Assembly (NCBI RefSeq): GCF_036985595.1
Contig: NZ_BTPU01000094.1
Coordinates: 1 to 45,869 of the forward strand
From: Vallitalea maricola
GTDB taxonomy: Bacteria > Bacillota > Clostridia > Lachnospirales > Vallitaleaceae
Reading direction: 5' to 3'
Length of the DNA stretch: 45,869 nucleotides
Below the pieces are notes generated by a model. The model was given only the letters and a program-made list of their open reading frames with translations, was not told where the DNA came from and made no database searches. Numbering within the stretch: position 1 is the stretch's first letter; the number at the start of each line of letters is the position of its first letter. Position numbers and translations under genes: made by a program. Below, in pieces: positions 25,055 to 34,844 of the stretch.

Positions 25055-26407
25055 CTATTGCTTATCTAATTCACTTACATATTGCTTGAATAAATTACCT
25101 CTTTCTTCAAAGTTTTTAAACATATCCCAGCTTGCACATGCAGGTGATAACAAAACATTGTCTCCACTTTCAGCTAGAGAATATGCCTTATCTACTGCTT
25201 CTTTCAGGTTATCTACTTGATATATTGATTCAAATCCATTAGCTCTAGCAGCATCCTCAATTTTATATGCTGTTTCACCAAATAGAATTAAACCTTTTAC
25301 TTTATTATTGAATGCTTGTATCCAGCTATCGTAACTTCCACCTTTATCCATACCGCCGCCAATTAAAATTGTATTACTTTTCATTGATTTTATTCCATTA
25401 ATAGCAGCATCTTCATTAGTTGCCTTTGAATCATTGAAATACTTAGCTCCTTTAACAGTGGCTACATATTCAACTCTATGGGCAACTCCTCTAAAATTCT
25501 CTATTACTTTACTAATCACATTAATAGGAACCTGCATACATGTTGTAATCGCTATCCCTGCCATAATGTTTTCAACATTGTGTTCACCTAGTTTATTTAT
25601 ATCTATTACTCTTTCTTCTGCTCCATGAACATTAGTACATACATAACCATCTTTTAGGTAAACTCCCTTAGCATCTATTGGAGATTTGCTAAAATATATG
25701 ACATTACATGGGATTCTATCAGCCAACCCTCTACATATTTCATTATCATAATTAATAATGCAGTAATCGTCTTTTGATTGATTTTCAGAGATTCTAAGTT
25801 TTGCATTAATATAATTATCATATGTTTTATGTCTATTAAGATGATCTGGAGTTATATTTAATATTGCACTGACTCTTGGAGCAAAATCATGTATTGTCTC
25901 AAGCTGAAAACTACTTATCTCAGCTACTATTTTTGAATCTTTGTCCGTTTTATTAATTATCTGTGAAAAAGGAATACCAATATTACCAACAACAAAAGTA
26001 TTATTATAATAAGTTTCCATTATTTCACTAACAAGAGTTGTTGTAGTTGTTTTTCCATTAGTTCCAGTAATAGCTGCAATAGGAGCATCACAAAATCTAT
26101 AAGATAATTCTATTTCGCTCCAAACAGGTATACCTAGTTCAAAAATCTTCTTCATAAAAGGAAGATCAAGAGGCACACCAGGACTTACGATTACCAGCCA
26201 GATATTATCTAAAATGCTGTAATCAAATTCTCCAAAAACAAATCTTGGTTCTTTTCCATCAAATAATTTGATACTGTCTACCAATTGTTTCTTGCTTTTT
26301 CCATCATATACTGTGACATTAGCTTTCTTTTCTAAGCATAGTTTAGCTGCACTTATACCACTTAATGCCATTCCAATAACGAGTATGTTCTTATCCTTTA
26401 ATTCCAT
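25055..26407 (-). CDS. murD: UDP-N-acetylmuramoylalanine-D-glutamate ligase MurD
   Basis: Cytosolic Mur ligase that adds D-glutamate to UDP-MurNAc-L-Ala. The 450-residue protein shows the N-terminal Rossmann domain (ILVIGMALSGISAAKL), the ATP loop ITGTNGKTTTTTLVSE, the central NITPDHLNRHKTYDNY segment, and the C-terminal FNDSKATNEDAA and LLSPACASWDMF motifs specific to MurD. It lies between mraY and ftsW with short gaps and is part of the single leftward cell-wall operon. Confidence 0.98.
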   Translation of the reverse strand: MELKDKNILVIGMALSGISAAKLCLEKKANVTVYDGKSKKQLVDSIKLFDGKEPRFVFGEFDYSILDNIWLVIVSPGVPLDLPFMKKIFELGIPVWSEIELSYRFCDAPIAAITGTNGKTTTTTLVSEIMETYYNNTFVVGNIGIPFSQIINKTDKDSKIVAEISSFQLETIHDFAPRVSAILNITPDHLNRHKTYDNYINAKLRISENQSKDDYCIINYDNEICRGLADRIPCNVIYFSKSPIDAKGVYLKDGYVCTNVHGAEERVIDINKLGEHNVENIMAGIAITTCMQVPINVISKVIENFRGVAHRVEYVATVKGAKYFNDSKATNEDAAINGIKSMKSNTILIGGGMDKGGSYDSWIQAFNNKVKGLILFGETAYKIEDAARANGFESIYQVDNLKEAVDKAYSLAESGDNVLLSPACASWDMFKNFEERGNLFKQYVSELDKQ

Positions 26408-26427
26408 TCTAGCAGCACTCCTTTATC

Positions 26428-27396
26428 CTAAAAAAATCCATTAAAAGCTAATAATCCTATTAGACTTAAAATTGCTGTAATTATACAAAAAACCACAACA
26501 ACTTTTGTCTCATTCCATCCAGATAATTCAAAATGATGATGTATAGGCGCCATTTTAAAGAATCTTTTTTTAGTAAGTTTAAAATAAAATACTTGAATCA
26601 TAACTGATAAAGCTTCAACAACATATATTAATCCAACTATAAGTAAAAATATAGGCATTTTCAAGTATATGGCTGTAGCAGCAACAAAACCACCCAATGC
26701 CAGAGAACCTGTATCTCCCATGAATACTTTAGCAGGGTAAGTATTGAATAATAAGAATCCTAGCAAACTACCTACAGCAGCACATGTAATAGGTGTAATC
26801 TCGCTTTTTATTCCGATGCTCACTACTGTAAAAAATGTAGCAACCAATACCGTTACACCAGAAGCTAAACCGTCTAATCCATCTGTCAGATTAACGCTAT
26901 TTACTGTACCAATCATAATAATAAATATTAATGGTATATAAGCCCATCCAAGGTCAATTGCCAACCCTCCTGTAAAAGGAACATAAATCTCTGTACCTAG
27001 TGAAGCTACATTAAACATGTAATAGCAGTATAATCCAGTAATTATTAACTGAGCTATAATTTTTTGATACGCTTTTAATCCTAGAGAACGTTTCATAACT
27101 ACTTTAATAAAATCATCTAGAAATCCTATAATACCAAAACTTACTGTTATGAATAGTATAGGTATAATATCAGGATTGCTTCCAACATAAATCAAAGATG
27201 TCAAAAGTATGCCTGCTAGTATAACTACACCACCCATAGTAGGTGTTCCCGCTTTCTTTAAATGTGATCTAGGTCCATCATCCCTAACGAATTGACCGAA
27301 TTTCAGTCTAGCCAAAAATGGGATAACAATTGGACACAGCACCACACTAATAAAAAATGAAATCAGTACTGGTATTATATAGGATGTATTTGTCAT
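26428..27396 (-). CDS. mraY: Phospho-N-acetylmuramoyl-pentapeptide transferase MraY
   Basis: Integral membrane enzyme that makes lipid I from UDP-MurNAc-pentapeptide and undecaprenyl phosphate. Hallmarks are the GPRSHLKKAGTPTMGG segment, the aspartate pair FLDDFIKV, NLTDGLDGLASG, and the MAPIHHHFEL loop. About ten transmembrane helices are visible. The frame opens with a GTG at 27405, but that codon is part of the ribosome binding site GAGGTG; the ATG at 27396 (MTNTSYIIPV) lies 6 bases beyond it. Length is 322 residues. It follows murF by about 44 bases. Confidence 0.98.
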   Translation of the reverse strand: MTNTSYIIPVLISFFISVVLCPIVIPFLARLKFGQFVRDDGPRSHLKKAGTPTMGGVVILAGILLTSLIYVGSNPDIIPILFITVSFGIIGFLDDFIKVVMKRSLGLKAYQKIIAQLIITGLYCYYMFNVASLGTEIYVPFTGGLAIDLGWAYIPLIFIIMIGTVNSVNLTDGLDGLASGVTVLVATFFTVVSIGIKSEITPITCAAVGSLLGFLLFNTYPAKVFMGDTGSLALGGFVAATAIYLKMPIFLLIVGLIYVVEALSVMIQVFYFKLTKKRFFKMAPIHHHFELSGWNETKVVVVFCIITAILSLIGLLAFNGFF

Positions 27397-27440
27397 AAGT
27401 TCCACCTCTTTAATTTCTCAACTTTCGTTTTAACTTTTAT

Positions 27441-28829
27441 TTATAATGATTTTAACTTTTCAACTATCATTTCAAGATGCATTCCTCTAGATGCTTTTAT
27501 TATAATTGTATCTTTGTTGTTAACTAAATTATCAATACCACCTATTAGATTATCTTTTGTTTCATAATATAATATTTTATCTTTATCCATTCCATGATTA
27601 GCAGCACCATCAAAAATATATTTGGCATCTTTACCTACACATATAAGCAGATCAATATTTTTTTTGGCTGCTTCTTCTCCTATTTTGCTGTGAGCGTCCC
27701 TAGACCTTTCTCCCATCTCATACATATCACCTAGAATAGCCACTTTTCTACCATTAGTATCTAAGTTAGTCAATGTCTCAAGAGCTGATTTCATAGAGTC
27801 AACACTAGCATTATAAGCATCATTAATTACTACTATATCATTATCAAGTATAATTTTATCCATTCGCATTTTATAAGGTTTATAATTGCAGGCACCTTGT
27901 TCAATTTCAGTAACAGTCATATTAAGATGATTCCCAATTATAATCCCTGGCAATATATTATATAACATATGTTTACCAAGTGTATTTATTTTGATATCAA
28001 ACTCTCTGTTATCTCCTTTTACTGTACCTTCCAATCCATCCCAACCTAATATTTTATACTTATCAATATAAAAATCATTACTATCATCAAAACCAAAAGT
28101 AAGTGTCTTAAATGATATTCTATCCCTAAGTTTTCTTAGATAAGCATCATCACCATTTAATATTACTAGACCATCTTCCTTAAGGAAATCAAGTATTTCA
28201 CTCTTAGCTTTCAAAATGTTGTCTTTCGTACCAAAGTATTCAATATGCGCTTCACCAATGTTTGTAATTACAGCTATATCAGGATTAGCAATCTCACTAA
28301 GTCTATGAAGTTCACCATAATGGTTCATACCCATTTCAAGAATAACCACCTGATGTTTTTCTTCTAACTTGAAAATAGTCAGAGGAAGACCTATCTCATT
28401 GTTAAAATTTCCACTAGTCTTATGAACAAGATACTTAGCACTTAAAACAGACCCTATCATTTCTTTACAACTGGTTTTTCCAACACTGCCTGTTACAGCT
28501 ATAACAGGTATTTTAAACATAGAAAGGTAATACTTGGCAAAGTCTTTTAGAGCTTGCCCAGTATCATTTACCAATAACCCTAAGCGATCAGAAGGAATCT
28601 TTGCTTTATCTTCCGTAAAACAAACTATAGCGCCTTCTTCATATGCTGCTAATATAAAATCATGACCGTCAAAGTTATCCCCCTTTATAGGTATAAATAT
28701 ATCGTTTTTTTGTATGGTTCTTGAATCAATCGATACATTATTATATTCAATATCTAGCTTCAACACTTCTTTATTTATAATACTCCCTTTTACTACTTCA
28801 GCAATTGTCTCTATATCTACTTGCTTCAT
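27441..28829 (-). CDS. murF: UDP-MurNAc-tripeptide D-alanyl-D-alanine ligase MurF
   Basis: Cytosolic Mur ligase that attaches D-Ala-D-Ala to the UDP-MurNAc-tripeptide. The sequence has the MurF substrate loop (SIDSRTIQKNDIFIPIKGDN), the ATP loop TGSVGKTSCKEM, NFNNEIGLPLTIF, and the C-terminal NDAYNASVDSMKSAL and ILGDMYEMGE motifs typical of MurF. The open frame runs to a TTG directly after the murE stop (28856), but AAAGGAAA lies about 10 bases before the ATG at 28829, giving MKQVDIETIAE and 462 residues. It is coupled closely to murE. Confidence 0.97.
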   Translation of the reverse strand: MKQVDIETIAEVVKGSIINKEVLKLDIEYNNVSIDSRTIQKNDIFIPIKGDNFDGHDFILAAYEEGAIVCFTEDKAKIPSDRLGLLVNDTGQALKDFAKYYLSMFKIPVIAVTGSVGKTSCKEMIGSVLSAKYLVHKTSGNFNNEIGLPLTIFKLEEKHQVVILEMGMNHYGELHRLSEIANPDIAVITNIGEAHIEYFGTKDNILKAKSEILDFLKEDGLVILNGDDAYLRKLRDRISFKTLTFGFDDSNDFYIDKYKILGWDGLEGTVKGDNREFDIKINTLGKHMLYNILPGIIIGNHLNMTVTEIEQGACNYKPYKMRMDKIILDNDIVVINDAYNASVDSMKSALETLTNLDTNGRKVAILGDMYEMGERSRDAHSKIGEEAAKKNIDLLICVGKDAKYIFDGAANHGMDKDKILYYETKDNLIGGIDNLVNNKDTIIIKASRGMHLEMIVEKLKSL

Positions 28830-28856
28830 TAATAAATCATTTCCTTTCTTAGGCAA

Positions 28857-30314
28857 TTATTCTTCTGTCATAAAATAATTCAATACTATTTCAGCATCAT
28901 CAAAATGAATCACTTTATCATGAAGTATTTGGTAATCTTCATGACCTTTGCCTGCTATAAGGATTAAATCCCCTTCTTTTGCCATAGAAAGAGCTGTGTG
29001 TATACCATTTAATCTGTCAGCTACTTTAACATATTCACAATCAGTCTTTTTAATACCTAATTCAACTTCATCAATAATAGAAATTGGATCTTCAGTTCTT
29101 GGATTATCAGAAGTTATTACACAATAATCGGAATTATTACCTGCAATTTCACCCATTACAGGCCGTTTGCTGGTATCTCTATCTCCACCACAGCCGAATA
29201 CAGTAATAATTCTAGCTTTTGCAAATTCTTTCATGGATTGTAATACATTAAGTAATCCATCAGGTGCATGAGCATAATCAACAATTACTGTATAACCTTT
29301 ACTGCTTGTAAAAGACTGAAATCTACCTCTGATTCCTTTATTCTTTTTAAGTCCATTTATAACTACATCCATAGGTACACCTAGAGCTAAACAAGCTCCC
29401 ATAGATGCTAATGCATTATATACGCTAAATTTTCCAGGTGTATTGAGAGTTATATTATATGAATTTCCTTCATAAACCACATTGAACGTAACTCCACTTA
29501 GGTCAATACTCAATTCAGTAGCATTCAAGTCTGCTTTATCATTTTCAATACCATAAGTTAAATATCTTTTGCATGTGCCATTTTCTATCATGTATAGTCC
29601 ATACTTGTCATCTATATTTATTACTCCAATATCACACATCTTGAATAATTTCAGTTTGGCATCTCTGTAATTTTCCATTGTCTTATGAAAATCTAGGTGA
29701 TCTAAAGTAAGATTGGTGTATATACCTACGTCAAATTTGCACGCGTCTACTCGGTGAAGAGCAAGTGAATGAGATGATACTTCCATTACTACAGCATTAA
29801 CATTTTCCTGAACCATATTATAGAATAATTCTTGTAGATCAAGTGATTCAGGTGTAGTCCTGCTAGCCTTTAGCACTTTATCTCCTATTCTATTCTCAAT
29901 TGTACCAATAATTCCAGTTTTTTTATTGAATTCCTCAATAATACTCTTTGTCAGATAAGTTATTGATGTTTTTCCATTAGTTCCAGTAACACCAATCAAC
30001 CTAAACTTATTGGATGGGTGATTATAATATCTTTCAGCAATATATGCTATAGCTTTTCTTGTATCCTCTACTTTAAGTATTGCTACATCTTTATCAATTC
30101 CATCAATATCATCTTCCACCAAAATAGCTTTTGCACCTTTTGATACTGCACTTTTTGCATAATTATGTCCATCTACCTTAAAACCTTTTATACAAACAAA
30201 AAGACTAGCATCAGTTACTTTTCTGGAATCGTATTGTATATTTGATATATTAATATCTTCATTTCCTTGTAACACTTTATAATCTATATTCTTTAACAGT
30301 CCTTGTAATTTCAA
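28857..30314 (-). CDS. murE: UDP-MurNAc-dipeptide meso-diaminopimelate ligase MurE
   Basis: Cytosolic Mur ligase that adds the third residue of the stem peptide. The 485-residue protein has the uridine-binding N-terminal domain, the ATP loop TGTNGKTSITYL, the carbamylated-lysine region, and DNPRTEDP. The DNPR motif is the one associated with meso-diaminopimelate rather than L-lysine, so the wall is probably A1-gamma type. GGAGG precedes the ATG. A hairpin (about 30334-30364, GAATTATATAA/TTATGTAATTC) lies 10-20 bases before that ribosome binding site. The gene lies between spoVD and murF. Confidence 0.97.
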   Translation of the reverse strand: MKLQGLLKNIDYKVLQGNEDINISNIQYDSRKVTDASLFVCIKGFKVDGHNYAKSAVSKGAKAILVEDDIDGIDKDVAILKVEDTRKAIAYIAERYYNHPSNKFRLIGVTGTNGKTSITYLTKSIIEEFNKKTGIIGTIENRIGDKVLKASRTTPESLDLQELFYNMVQENVNAVVMEVSSHSLALHRVDACKFDVGIYTNLTLDHLDFHKTMENYRDAKLKLFKMCDIGVINIDDKYGLYMIENGTCKRYLTYGIENDKADLNATELSIDLSGVTFNVVYEGNSYNITLNTPGKFSVYNALASMGACLALGVPMDVVINGLKKNKGIRGRFQSFTSSKGYTVIVDYAHAPDGLLNVLQSMKEFAKARIITVFGCGGDRDTSKRPVMGEIAGNNSDYCVITSDNPRTEDPISIIDEVELGIKKTDCEYVKVADRLNGIHTALSMAKEGDLILIAGKGHEDYQILHDKVIHFDDAEIVLNYFMTEE

Positions 30315-30401
30315 TCTATCTCCTCCAAACTGAGAGAATTATATAATACTATTATGTAATTCCCAAAACTATAATTTACCATTAATATTACCATAATTTT
30401 T

Positions 30402-32327
30402 TTAATCTGCAAAGAGTATTAATTTACTGTCTCTATTAACTTTATCATTTGGCAGCGGAAACTGCTCTGTTATAGTTTCACCATTACCAATATTTACTAT
30501 CTCTAATTCTATATCTTTTAGTATTTTTTTTGCTTCATCTATATTTACCCCTAATAAATCAGGTATAGTAATCTCTCCAACTTTGAATTCATCAAAATCT
30601 CTCTGGACATATTTGGGATTAATGCCCATATATGGTAAAATATTTTCATATAATTCTCTAATTACAGGGGCTGCAACAGTACCCCCATAATATATTCCTT
30701 CTGGTTCATCAACTAATACAAGAGCAATAACTTGAGGATTATCTGCAGGTGCGAATCCTAAGAAAGATGATATATATTTGTTACTGCTTCTAGGAAGTTT
30801 TTCTGAAGTAGCTGTTTTACCTCCTACTTTGTAACCTGGAACATAACATCTTCTACCTGTACCTTCTGAAACAACACTTTCTAATAGATTAGCCATAGTA
30901 TCTGATGTTTCCTTACTGATAGCTGTTTTTGAATTGTCATATTTCAAGGTTTCAATAGGTACTCCATCTTGATTAAGAATCTCTACACCAAAATGAGGAG
31001 TTATGAGTTTTCCTCCATTAACTACTGCTGAACCTGCTCTAATCAGCTGTAATGGCGTTATCTGAAAAGATTGACCAAATGACATGGTAGCAAGCTCTAC
31101 AGGTCCAATATTAGCCTTTTTATGCATTATACTTACTGCTTCACCTGGTAAATCAATTCCTGTCTTAGTCAATAAACCAAATTTATCAAAATACTTAAGG
31201 AATCTCTCTACTCCCAGTCTTTCAGCTACTGCCATGAAAACCGGGTTACAGGAATTCTGAACACCTTGAACAAAAGTCTCTGAACCATGTCCTCCTGCCT
31301 TATGACATCTTATTCGTCTATCAGCGACAATACTATACCCAGGGCAGAAAAAAGTATCGTCAAGTTTAACTGCTTTTTCTTCTAACCCTGCTGAAGCAGT
31401 TACCACCTTAAAAGTCGAGCCTGGTTCATAAGTATCATTAATACAATAATTTCGCCATATTTGATTGAGTATTTTCTGTTGTTCTTCACTTGATTCTATT
31501 TGTAAATCCCCAAGATCGAAAGGTTCATTAAGATCAAAGTCTGGTTTATTGGCCATAGCATATATTTCACCATTTTGAGGATTCATTACTATGATAGACC
31601 CTCTATTAGCATTTTTGGATATAAGAACTTTTTCAAGTGCTTGTTCTGCATATTTTTGAATGTTAACATCCATACTTGTAACCAAATGATAACCTGCTAC
31701 TGGGTCTTTTCTACTTTCTGCCAAGTTTTCAATTTCAATACCTTTTGCATTGGTCCTAGTTAATATCATACCTACTTCGCCTTTTAAGTATTTATCATAT
31801 TTTACTTCAAGACCAATAATCCCTTGATTATCCTTTCCAACAAAACCTATTACATGAGAACCTAGAGTTGAAAATGGGTAGATTCTTTTGTAATCTTCAT
31901 CAATGATTATTCCATCCAAGTCATACTCTCTTATCTCATCTGCAACCTCTTTTTCTACGTTCATCTTAATTCTTTCTAGAGCTACTTTATTTTCAACTTT
32001 TTTCTTAACTAAATCATAATCCATTTCTAATTTGTCACATAGAACTTCTATAACTTTTTCTTTATCAGTAATCTGGTTATGTATAACAGAAACACATGTG
32101 ACAGATTTATTTACTGCAATAGGTATACCATTTCTATCAAGTATGCTACCACGTTCAGCTTTTATAACTCGTTCTCTATTATGAAGTTCTTCTGCTTTTT
32201 CCTGTAAAAAATCAGCCCTGCAAATCATTATATAACCTACACGAAAACATAATATGAAAAGTAGTAAAACATAGACGGAACATATAAAAAACGTTCTTTT
32301 TCTATTATGTGTTTTTGTTCTTAACAT
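30402..32327 (-). CDS. spoVD: SpoVD-type class B penicillin-binding protein with PASTA domain
   Basis: A 641-residue membrane-anchored transpeptidase: N-terminal transmembrane helix (about 12-33), dimerisation domain (AERGSILDRNGIPIAV), transpeptidase domain with STFK (Ser304) and SCN (359-361), and a C-terminal PASTA domain (about 583-641). The third motif reads KTATS (Lys504) where most family members have KTGTA; I recall similar KTATS forms in other Clostridia, but it is worth noting. Order ftsL-pbpB-spoVD-murE matches Bacillus, where SpoVD makes spore cortex with SpoVE. A function in vegetative growth is not excluded. The ribosome binding site (GGTGAA) is modest. Confidence 0.9.
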   Translation of the reverse strand: MLRTKTHNRKRTFFICSVYVLLLFILCFRVGYIMICRADFLQEKAEELHNRERVIKAERGSILDRNGIPIAVNKSVTCVSVIHNQITDKEKVIEVLCDKLEMDYDLVKKKVENKVALERIKMNVEKEVADEIREYDLDGIIIDEDYKRIYPFSTLGSHVIGFVGKDNQGIIGLEVKYDKYLKGEVGMILTRTNAKGIEIENLAESRKDPVAGYHLVTSMDVNIQKYAEQALEKVLISKNANRGSIIVMNPQNGEIYAMANKPDFDLNEPFDLGDLQIESSEEQQKILNQIWRNYCINDTYEPGSTFKVVTASAGLEEKAVKLDDTFFCPGYSIVADRRIRCHKAGGHGSETFVQGVQNSCNPVFMAVAERLGVERFLKYFDKFGLLTKTGIDLPGEAVSIMHKKANIGPVELATMSFGQSFQITPLQLIRAGSAVVNGGKLITPHFGVEILNQDGVPIETLKYDNSKTAISKETSDTMANLLESVVSEGTGRRCYVPGYKVGGKTATSEKLPRSSNKYISSFLGFAPADNPQVIALVLVDEPEGIYYGGTVAAPVIRELYENILPYMGINPKYVQRDFDEFKVGEITIPDLLGVNIDEAKKILKDIELEIVNIGNGETITEQFPLPNDKVNRDSKLILFAD

Positions 32328-32424
32328 TATTTCACCATAACATTAACTTTTATATAATTCTATGAGTTTTCAAAAATGTTATGCTAAATTTAAAGGAAAC
32401 TTAATAATTAATATAAGCCGATTT

Positions 32425-34305
32425 TTATATCTCAGGTTCAATATTTTCTTCAGTCGTTTTATCAGTAGTTGTGTCAGTATTGACTTTTGGTTTATCTACT
32501 GTACTATTCCCTTGTTCCTCACCTTCTATACGAGGATAAATGTTCATATACGGAAGTGTCTTTTCCATTATGCTCTTAAAAATGTTCTGTGCAAAAATAC
32601 TTGTTGGTTTTGGCGATTCAGGTTCATCTACAATTACCAATAATGCTATCTTTGGATTATCTACTGGTGCAAATCCTAGAAATGAAACCATATATTTTTC
32701 TGCTGTTCTAGGTAATTTCTCTGCTGTACCTGTTTTACCTCCAATATCATACCCCTCAATAGCAACTCTCTTACCTGTACCATTCTCAACAACAGAATGT
32801 AAAGCTTCTTTTATGGTCTGAGCTGTTTTTGAAGATATGACTTGTCTTACTTGCTTGGCATCATTCGCTTTTACAACATTACCATTTTCATTAACAATCT
32901 TTTTCATTATATGTGGTTCATATAAATATCCACCATTAATCAATGAACCAAAAGATGTTATTAATTGAAGGGGAGTTATAGTAAAACCTTGTCCAAAAGA
33001 ACAAGTAGCAAGTTCTACTGGTCCTAATCCTTCTATTCCATAATATTTTGAATCTCCCTCACCTATTAAATCAATATTAGTCTTTGTTCCAAATCCAAAC
33101 AGCTGTTGATAATCATAAAAGATTTCTTTTCCTACTTTTGCACCTATATCCATAAATGCAACATTACATGAATTTTCTAACGCTCCTATTACTGTCAAGT
33201 CACCATGTCCACTGGATTTCCAACATGAAATATTACTGCCGTAAAGCCTTTTGCTCCCTCCGCAATAATACGTTTCAGTCAATGTTACTTTCTTTTCCTC
33301 AATAGCAGCTGCTGCTACAAATGGTTTGAAAGTTGAACCTGGTTCATAAGTATCACTAATATTAAAATTACGCCATAATCCATTAAGAAAATTAGATTTA
33401 TTTTCTAGGGGCATATTTTTAATTTCTTCTTCCGTAAAGTATGCAGTCAGATCATAAGGTTCATTCAAGTTATAATCAGGATAGCTGGCCATAGCAAGCA
33501 CTTCCCCATTTTGAGGATTAGTAGCAACTACATATACATTCTTAGGATTACTCTCTAAATTAGCCTTTATAGCTTCTTCTACATAATATTGAATAGTTTG
33601 ATCTATGGTAAGCACTACATCATTGCCGTTTTTAGGTTCTATGTACTTATTTTCTATATAATTACCATCATTGATAACACCAAATTCTCTACCTTCTTCT
33701 CCTCTCAGATATTTCCCATAAGTTTCTTCAACACCCCATCTACCTTGATTACCCTTATCCACAAAACCTAATACATCACATAACATATTATTGTTAGGAT
33801 ATAATCTCTTATAAACTTCTTTTAGATGAAGTCCTTTATACTTTCTTTTTCTAATATCTTCAAATTCATTTTCAATTTCACTATAGTTAAGATTAGAGGC
33901 TAAAACCTCATAATTACTGAAAGCTCTATTTTTTAATAAATCCTTTAGATCAGACTCTTTAAATTCATAAGTATTAACTAAAAAATTAATAGTCTCATTT
34001 ATATCTTCTTCATCACACTTAGCTAATACTCCCGGGTCAAAAATCAAATCATATACTTTTTTACTCTCTGCAAAAACCCTGCCATTTCTATCATATATTG
34101 TCCCTCTCTTAGGTTCTAGCAAGTTATTATATCTAACACTATTGTTAACTTGTTGAGACAATACACGTTTCTTATAGTTCAAGCTTTCTGCATTAACTAT
34201 GGAATATACTCGAAAACATAATAAAAGAATACATGTAATAAAAATAAAGAAAAGGAAAACAAGATTCCTTTTCGCTTTGTATGTATAATCTTTCGTGCTA
34301 TTCAA
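32425..34305 (-). CDS. pbpB: Septal class B penicillin-binding protein (PbpB/FtsI-like)
   Basis: A 626-residue transpeptidase partner of FtsW. It has a short cytoplasmic start, a transmembrane helix (about 15-35), the dimerisation segment LEPKRGTIYDRNGRVF, and intact active-site motifs STFK (about 324-327), SCN (about 379-381) and KTGTAEK. Unlike Bacillus PbpB, it has no PASTA domain; it ends in a short acidic, threonine-rich tail. The frame opens with a GTG at 34314 that overlaps the ftsL stop (GTGA), but that codon is itself part of AAGGTGAT. The TTG at 34305 lies 6 bases beyond and is the better start, though this is not certain. spoVD follows after about 97 bases. Confidence 0.92.
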   Translation of the reverse strand: MNSTKDYTYKAKRNLVFLFFIFITCILLLCFRVYSIVNAESLNYKKRVLSQQVNNSVRYNNLLEPKRGTIYDRNGRVFAESKKVYDLIFDPGVLAKCDEEDINETINFLVNTYEFKESDLKDLLKNRAFSNYEVLASNLNYSEIENEFEDIRKRKYKGLHLKEVYKRLYPNNNMLCDVLGFVDKGNQGRWGVEETYGKYLRGEEGREFGVINDGNYIENKYIEPKNGNDVVLTIDQTIQYYVEEAIKANLESNPKNVYVVATNPQNGEVLAMASYPDYNLNEPYDLTAYFTEEEIKNMPLENKSNFLNGLWRNFNISDTYEPGSTFKPFVAAAAIEEKKVTLTETYYCGGSKRLYGSNISCWKSSGHGDLTVIGALENSCNVAFMDIGAKVGKEIFYDYQQLFGFGTKTNIDLIGEGDSKYYGIEGLGPVELATCSFGQGFTITPLQLITSFGSLINGGYLYEPHIMKKIVNENGNVVKANDAKQVRQVISSKTAQTIKEALHSVVENGTGKRVAIEGYDIGGKTGTAEKLPRTAEKYMVSFLGFAPVDNPKIALLVIVDEPESPKPTSIFAQNIFKSIMEKTLPYMNIYPRIEGEEQGNSTVDKPKVNTDTTTDKTTEENIEPEI

Positions 34306-34310
34306 TGAAA

Positions 34311-34844
34311 TCACCTTCCCTTTGTTAGAATAAAACTTACGATATTGTTAAAATTATTATTCTGTTGGGTTGGTTGTGTTATATCAGTCAATTGTTCTGT
34401 ATAACTATTCTGTGCCACATCTAATCTATTTATTTGATTTTTACTAGGTACTACCATGCCAAGCTTAGTTGTTGCTACTTCATATATTTTATTGAGGTCA
34501 ATATTAGTATTGATACTTTCTTCAATTAATTTATTGTTCTTCTTGAGATTGTTGAGTCTATTTTCTAGCGCTGCAATATTATCGAATCTATCTGATACTG
34601 TAAATTGTGTTTTTATCATGATTAAGCACATAACCATGGTAAGACATAATATAAGTGAAAATTTCAACTTATATTTGTATCTCTTAACAACTCTTCTCTC
34701 CGCCTTATTTCTTTTAACTTTATTCAAATTATTTTCATTAATTGAATCTCTGTTATAAGTATTGTAATCTCTTTCTAATTTGGCTGCATTATTCCCTATC
34801 ACATAGAATTGATTATCAGTATTATAATGTTGTTTTCTGCTCAT
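34311..34844 (-). CDS. ftsL: Cell division protein FtsL
   Basis: A 177-residue bitopic divisome protein. A long basic cytoplasmic part (residues 1-62) precedes one transmembrane helix (about 63-83) and a leucine-zipper-like coiled coil (NIAALENRLNNLKKNNKLIE), ending in YEVATTKLGMVVPSKNQI, a septum-formation-initiator signature. FtsL forms a complex with DivIC and FtsQ and activates FtsW-PBP. The ATG directly follows the rsmH stop codon with GAGGTG upstream. The sequence family is weakly conserved; position and topology support the call. Confidence 0.9.
   Translation of the reverse strand: MSRKQHYNTDNQFYVIGNNAAKLERDYNTYNRDSINENNLNKVKRNKAERRVVKRYKYKLKFSLILCLTMVMCLIMIKTQFTVSDRFDNIAALENRLNNLKKNNKLIEESINTNIDLNKIYEVATTKLGMVVPSKNQINRLDVAQNSYTEQLTDITQPTQQNNNFNNIVSFILTKGR

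Noticed and set aside
30334..30364. Hairpin before murE considered as a terminator
   Set aside because: No T-run follows and the cluster continues without a new promoter; kept only as a remark in the murE entry.
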